Source: Apium graveolens
Lineage: Eukaryota > Streptophyta > Magnoliopsida > Apiales > Apiaceae
NCBI RefSeq assembly: GCF_009905375.1
Contig: NC_133648.1
Coordinates: 91,204,631-91,268,630 of the forward strand
DNA length: 64,000 nucleotides
Reading direction: 5' to 3'
Shown here piece by piece: positions 60,352 to 64,000 of the stretch. A program made the position numbers and the translations under genes. Numbering within the stretch: the first letter of the stretch is position 1; every line of letters starts with the position of its first letter. Below the pieces are notes generated by a model, which saw only the letters and a program-made list of their open reading frames with translations, searched no databases and was not told the origin of the DNA.

Positions 60352-61842
60352 CTAAGCATTATTACTAGATAGCCAATCCATTCCTAAAATAACATCAAAC
60401 TCCCCTAGCCTAAAAGGTATCAAATCAACTGAAAAATGACATCTCCCTATCTCAATATCACAACTCGGGCATACTCGATCTACTGCAACCTGATCATCAT
60501 TCGCTAATTTTATGACTAACACTTCATCTAACCACTGAACCTCACAATCTATCTTAGAGATAAAATCTTCAGAAATAAAAGATCTAGTAGCTCCTGAATC
60601 AATCAATACTAGAGCATTTACGGAATTTACAGGGAGTGTACCTGCAACCACATTCGGACTCTGTACCGCTTCCTTCATTGACATATTGAAAGTCCTTGCT
60701 CTGGGCAGATTTTGTTGTGGTAGTGGAGGTGGAGGTAATGCTAAAACTCTTGGAATACTAGCGGCCATTGCAACTCCTCTGCAGTCTCTGGTGATATGTC
60801 CTTTTCTCCCACATTGGAAACAAGTAACTTCTGCTTTTCCCGTCGGACATTCTCCAGAATAGTGTCCCCTTTGCTTGCACTTAAAACACGTGACATTTGG
60901 CTTGTTGCAAATTCTCGTATGCTTTTTACCACACGTTCTGCAATCAGGTATAGGCGGTCGAATAAGCCTTTGCTGCGTTGGGGCAGGAAGTCGATTACCC
61001 ATCCTCTAGTTGTTTTGTTCTGGTCTCCTAAAGTTTACTTTTCCTCGAGCTTGAAATCCCGGCCTTTTGTTGAAACGATTCTGAAAATTTCCTGGTCCTT
61101 TCTCTTTCTGAGCTGCTTCACTTTCACCTTCAATAATCATAGCCTTCTGAACAATAGCCGTATAAGTTGTCAGTTCAAACACAGCTACTCTGCTACGAAT
61201 CCATGGTTTCAGTCCTTGCTGGAATCTCTTGGCCCGCTTCTCATCCGTATCCACTTGCTCTGGAATAAATCTAGCCAATTCAGTGAACTTGGTCTCGTAA
61301 TCCGCTACTGATAAGTTATCTTGCTTCAGCTCCAGGAACTTGATCTCCATCTGGTTCTTCATAAAACGAGGAAAATATTTCTCCAAGAAAAGATCAGTGA
61401 ATCTATCCCAGGTCACCACACCTTCTCCTTCCAAAGCTTTCTTCGATTCCCACCAGTAATTGGCTTCGCCTTTCAGAAAGTAGCTAGCAAAATCCGTCTT
61501 CTGTTCTTCCTCAACCTTCACCAACAAAAAAGCCTTTTCTATCTCTTTCAGCCAAGCTCTTGCCTTTTTAGGATCCGTGGAACCCATAAATTCCGGAGGC
61601 TTTACCGCCTGAAATTGCTTGAAAGTGACCGTAGGTGCTGCTGGTGGTACTTGATGTCCTGGATGAGCGGCTTGCTGTAAAATCTGTTGCTGGAACTGCT
61701 GCTGTTGCTGCTACATTTGTTGTTGCATCATCAACATCTGCTGTTGCATGAGATTAAACATCTGATCCATCTGGTTATTATTGTTTTGGCCCTCGGTGTT
61801 TCCATTTGATGAGTCGGGTTGTGCTTTTCTTTTAGGTGTCAT
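60352..61842 (-). pseudogene. Element 4 gag and protease, in-frame stops
   Basis: Probable start ATG at 61842 (MTPKRKAQPDSS), then a Gln/Met-rich stretch with TAG at 61713-61711. The Gag core (61587-61006; WWESKKALEGEGVVTWDRFT, FPRFMKNQMEIKFLELKQ) ends at TAG 61008. Two CCHC zinc knuckles follow (CFKCKQRGHYSGEC and CFQCGRKGHITRDC), preceded by a shorter CRTCGKKHTRIC. The protease has the DSGAT active site (Asp at 60600) and ILGMDWL. A TAG at 60354-60352 separates protease from RT, most simply from TGG. An upstream ATG at 61893 is less likely. Confidence 0.85.
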
Positions 61843-62325
61843 CTTTCTGGTAAATAAACAATGGGTCTTCTTTAATAACGGTATATTAAACATGTATTAA
61901 AACAGTTGATTTGGAAAAATAAAACAGCTTATTAAATAGCTAAATAAATAAAACAGTATAATGTGTAAATAAAAAAATATATATATATATTTTAATACTT
62001 TAAAATCTTTTTGAAAATATAAGGGTACAACATGATCGTAAATAAAACAACATTTGTAAATATGCAATGGTACTGAAATAAATGTAAATGCTTAAATGAC
62101 TGGAAATAAAATAAAGAAAACGTGCAAAAGACAATCTCATATTTATATAGGTAAAACACCAGCTGCAGGTGTCAGCGCTTGGTATAAAAACCTATGATAT
62201 AACAGTCGTACTGCTACTACTATCAGTCAAGGTCAGTAGCTACACTCATACAAACTAGTCATACAATACTATGCTGCCTCTATCTACAAAATGTATATGA
62301 TACAACACTCCTCGATCTTCTAGTC
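61843..62325. other. AT-rich spacer between extra ORF and gag in element 4
   Basis: A/T-rich with a TATATA run near 61978-61990. No gene is seen. On the minus strand it is the leader between the end of the proline-rich ORF and gag. Confidence 0.5.
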
Positions 62326-63135
62326 TCAAAATCCTGGTGGCACGTGGCTCAACTTCTCCTGCAATGCCTCTAGCACTGCCTCGGTAAGTCCCAATGCTCT
62401 ATGATATGCTGTCTCTGCGCTAAGATCGTACTGTCTCAAATCCATAAGCTGCTGAGAACTAATCCGGTGAATCTGATGTAGCCTCTCTCTCAGTATATAA
62501 TCTGGTCGTAATGCTCTGACAGGACCATCTATCTGCGTCTCATACAATCCAAGGATCTCTCTGCACTGGTTCTGCCATCGAATCCTCTCCTCTCTCTCCG
62601 CCTGAAAGCGCTGATAAGTCACTGTATGATGCTCACGAAGATCCGTGCTAGAACCTCGAGAAGGTAACTGCCCATCTACCACTATCTCATCCATAAACTC
62701 TGGCTGAGGAAACTGATAAACTCCAGGAACAGGGGCATAAATGGCTAATGGGGCAGGGAATAAGACAGGCTGCTCCATAGGTGCATACACTGGCGGCTCT
62801 GCCTCTGGCTCCATCTGTGACATCTCTGGAATCTCAACTGGTGGCATAGGAATCTGAGGTTCTAAATCCTCCCACTGCGGAAGATTAGCCATGTCAGGAA
62901 TATCAAACATCGGAAACTCTAATGGTGGAAAATCTGGTATCTCTGGCTCAAAATATGGAAAATAATCTGCAAAACCTGGTACCTCTGGGGGAGGTGGTAT
63001 CTCTGGTGCTGGTCCAGGTGGCAATGGTGGAGGTGGTGGCAATGGGGGTAAGATCTGCTCTGACACTGGAGCTAATACCGGTGCAACCACTGGATCTGTC
63101 TCGGTCCGCTCCGTAGACGATGATAAAGAAGCCAT
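62326..63135 (-). CDS. Proline-rich extra ORF upstream of gag (element 4)
   Basis: An uninterrupted 269-codon frame starts at ATG 63135, the first ATG of any length after the PBS, and ends TGA at 62326. The N-terminal 150 residues are Pro/Glu/Ala-rich (LPPLPPPPPLPPGPAPEIPP, then repeated acidic PEIP/PPEF runs). The C-terminal third is more complex and likely helical (RFQAEREERIRWQNQCREIL, RALGLTEAVLEALQEKL). I recognise no domain. It lies in the same frame as gag-pol but is separated by about 480 bp with stops. It is the only major frame of element 4 without a nonsense codon. Extra ORFs before gag are known in some plant Ty3/gypsy elements; the function is not known. Confidence 0.6.
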   Translation of the reverse strand: MASLSSSTERTETDPVVAPVLAPVSEQILPPLPPPPPLPPGPAPEIPPPPEVPGFADYFPYFEPEIPDFPPLEFPMFDIPDMANLPQWEDLEPQIPMPPVEIPEMSQMEPEAEPPVYAPMEQPVLFPAPLAIYAPVPGVYQFPQPEFMDEIVVDGQLPSRGSSTDLREHHTVTYQRFQAEREERIRWQNQCREILGLYETQIDGPVRALRPDYILRERLHQIHRISSQQLMDLRQYDLSAETAYHRALGLTEAVLEALQEKLSHVPPGF

Positions 63136-63300
63136 CTAATATACATAAAAATAATAACACAAAAACAATCAAATCACAGTCCTAAAACTCATAACTTCTA
63201 ATCACATAAACAGACAATCCTAACACTCTTACTTTTATCCTATCTCATTTTCCTATCTTATCTTAACCCTAACGTTCTTGTTTTCAAGGGTCAAACCTAA

Positions 63301-63312
63301 GCTCTGATGCCA
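63301..63312 (-). other. Primer binding site of element 4
   Basis: On the minus strand TGGCATCAGAGC, two bases after the LTR end. It differs by one base from the initiator tRNA-Met type TGGTATCAGAGC. Confidence 0.8.
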
Positions 63313-63314
63313 AC

Positions 63315-64000
63315 TATAACACCCTCCAAATCCGGGGTATAGATTTGGGGCATTATTAACAACAATTACCAACTAAACCTGCACAAGTCGAATATAAATA
63401 TAATAATTACCCCGAACTATCACTACTCAGGATCTTTTAAGGTCTGAGTTAAAAACAAGAACCACATACTATACTTTATTACAAAACCCAAATAAATAAA
63501 ACCTGTCTCAAGAACTCTCCTTGTTACAAAACTTTATTCTATCTATAATCTCACCACACAACTTTTATTCAAACTACACAAGACTTTTATTCAACCCAAC
63601 ATTACTAATCCTGCTACACCTGATCTGGCAATTCAAAGCTCTCTTCGGGAATGGGAAGGAACACTCTTGGTATAAGAGGGTCCCGCTGCTTGACTCGCTT
63701 CTTGACTATGCGGGTCCTGATGGGTTTCATTCTCTACCTTAACTGTAAAACAATAGGAATAACAATAAAAGGGGATGAGCCAAAATTGCTCAACAAGCCT
63801 GCAACAATATATATAGTATAAGAGAGAAATAAGTGAATCAATAAGCTGCTGGTTGGAACAACTATCTGAATCTGTATAGGATAGTAATTTGCCAATGCTG
63901 GCGAGTACCAAATGAACAAGACTGGAAACAAGAACCAACATATGCACTATAACCTGCTGATCAGTCAGAATATAGTGCGGATCTATACCCAACTGCATAG
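63315..64000 (-). repeat. Element 4 5' LTR, cut by the window end
   Basis: Matches 54009-54698 with about 2% differences and small indels. The remaining 2.5 kb should lie to the right of the window. Confidence 0.9.

Larger units (their letters stand above)
54009..64000 (-). mobile_element. Element 4: chromovirus (Tekay/Del-like), runs off the window
   Basis: Sense is the minus strand: 5' LTR (64000-63315, partial), PBS (63312-63301), extra ORF (63135-62326), gag-pol (61842 to 57286), polypurine tract (57260-57247), 3' LTR (57246-54009). The chromodomain-like integrase end, initiator-Met-like PBS, long LTRs and pre-gag ORF point to a chromovirus, Tekay/Del lineage by inference. LTR copies differ by about 2% over the visible 690 bp. 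Gag-pol stays in one frame with seven stops. Confidence 0.88.

Overview
The window is nuclear DNA from a flowering plant, most likely a eudicot with a large repeat-rich genome. It is AT-rich, with spliced gene fragments (GT..AG introns) scattered among nested Ty3/gypsy LTR retrotransposons. I recognise no bacterial, organellar, tRNA, rRNA or CRISPR feature. LAYOUT: (1) 1-4614 is a gene-like block holding an intact-looking spliced DUF3615-like gene on the minus strand, the last exon of a second one, and two copies of a small terminal exon resembling the C-terminus of an ESCRT-III VPS2-like gene. It recurs at 22287-26896 with roughly 1-2% divergence. (2) 4612-21858 is element 1, a plus-strand Tat-lineage Ty3/gypsy retrotransposon with LTRs of about 5.9 kb. 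Its left LTR is truncated. Its gag-pol keeps one frame from 9255 to 15863 but has about nine nonsense positions. (3) 27533-53404 is element 2, a related Tat element on the minus strand whose distal (5') LTR is truncated. (4) 29806-42308 is element 3, nested in element 2's 3' LTR. It has 3.3 kb LTRs and a perfect 5-bp target duplication, but its interior is badly decayed. (5) 53405-54008 is AT-rich DNA ending in a 40-bp minisatellite. (6) 54009 to the window end is element 4, a minus-strand chromovirus (chromodomain integrase, Tekay/Del-like) with an extra proline-rich ORF between its PBS and gag. Its 5' LTR runs off the window. MOST UNUSUAL CONTENT: the LTRs of elements 1 and 2 each carry a multi-exon gene running antisense to the element, with its own TATA box, consensus splice sites and conserved intron positions. 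Its domains are a 'putative gypsy type transposon' region and a C-terminal coiled coil. Because the introns are antisense to the genomic RNA, they would survive retrotransposition. The same LTRs, and parts of gag-pol, are peppered with a CpG-rich palindromic decamer (GGACGCGTCC in element 1, GGGCGCGCCC in element 2). One copy was the insertion target of element 3, and another sits at the junction of what looks like a 22-kb tandem duplication. HISTORY (inference): element 1 entered the locus and the segment was then tandemly duplicated, which predicts another copy upstream of the window. Element 2 landed just upstream of the second DUF3615-like gene, and element 3 then landed in element 2. Most nonsense codons in elements 1 and 4 fit C-to-T or G-to-A change, as expected from decay of methylated cytosines in silenced elements.
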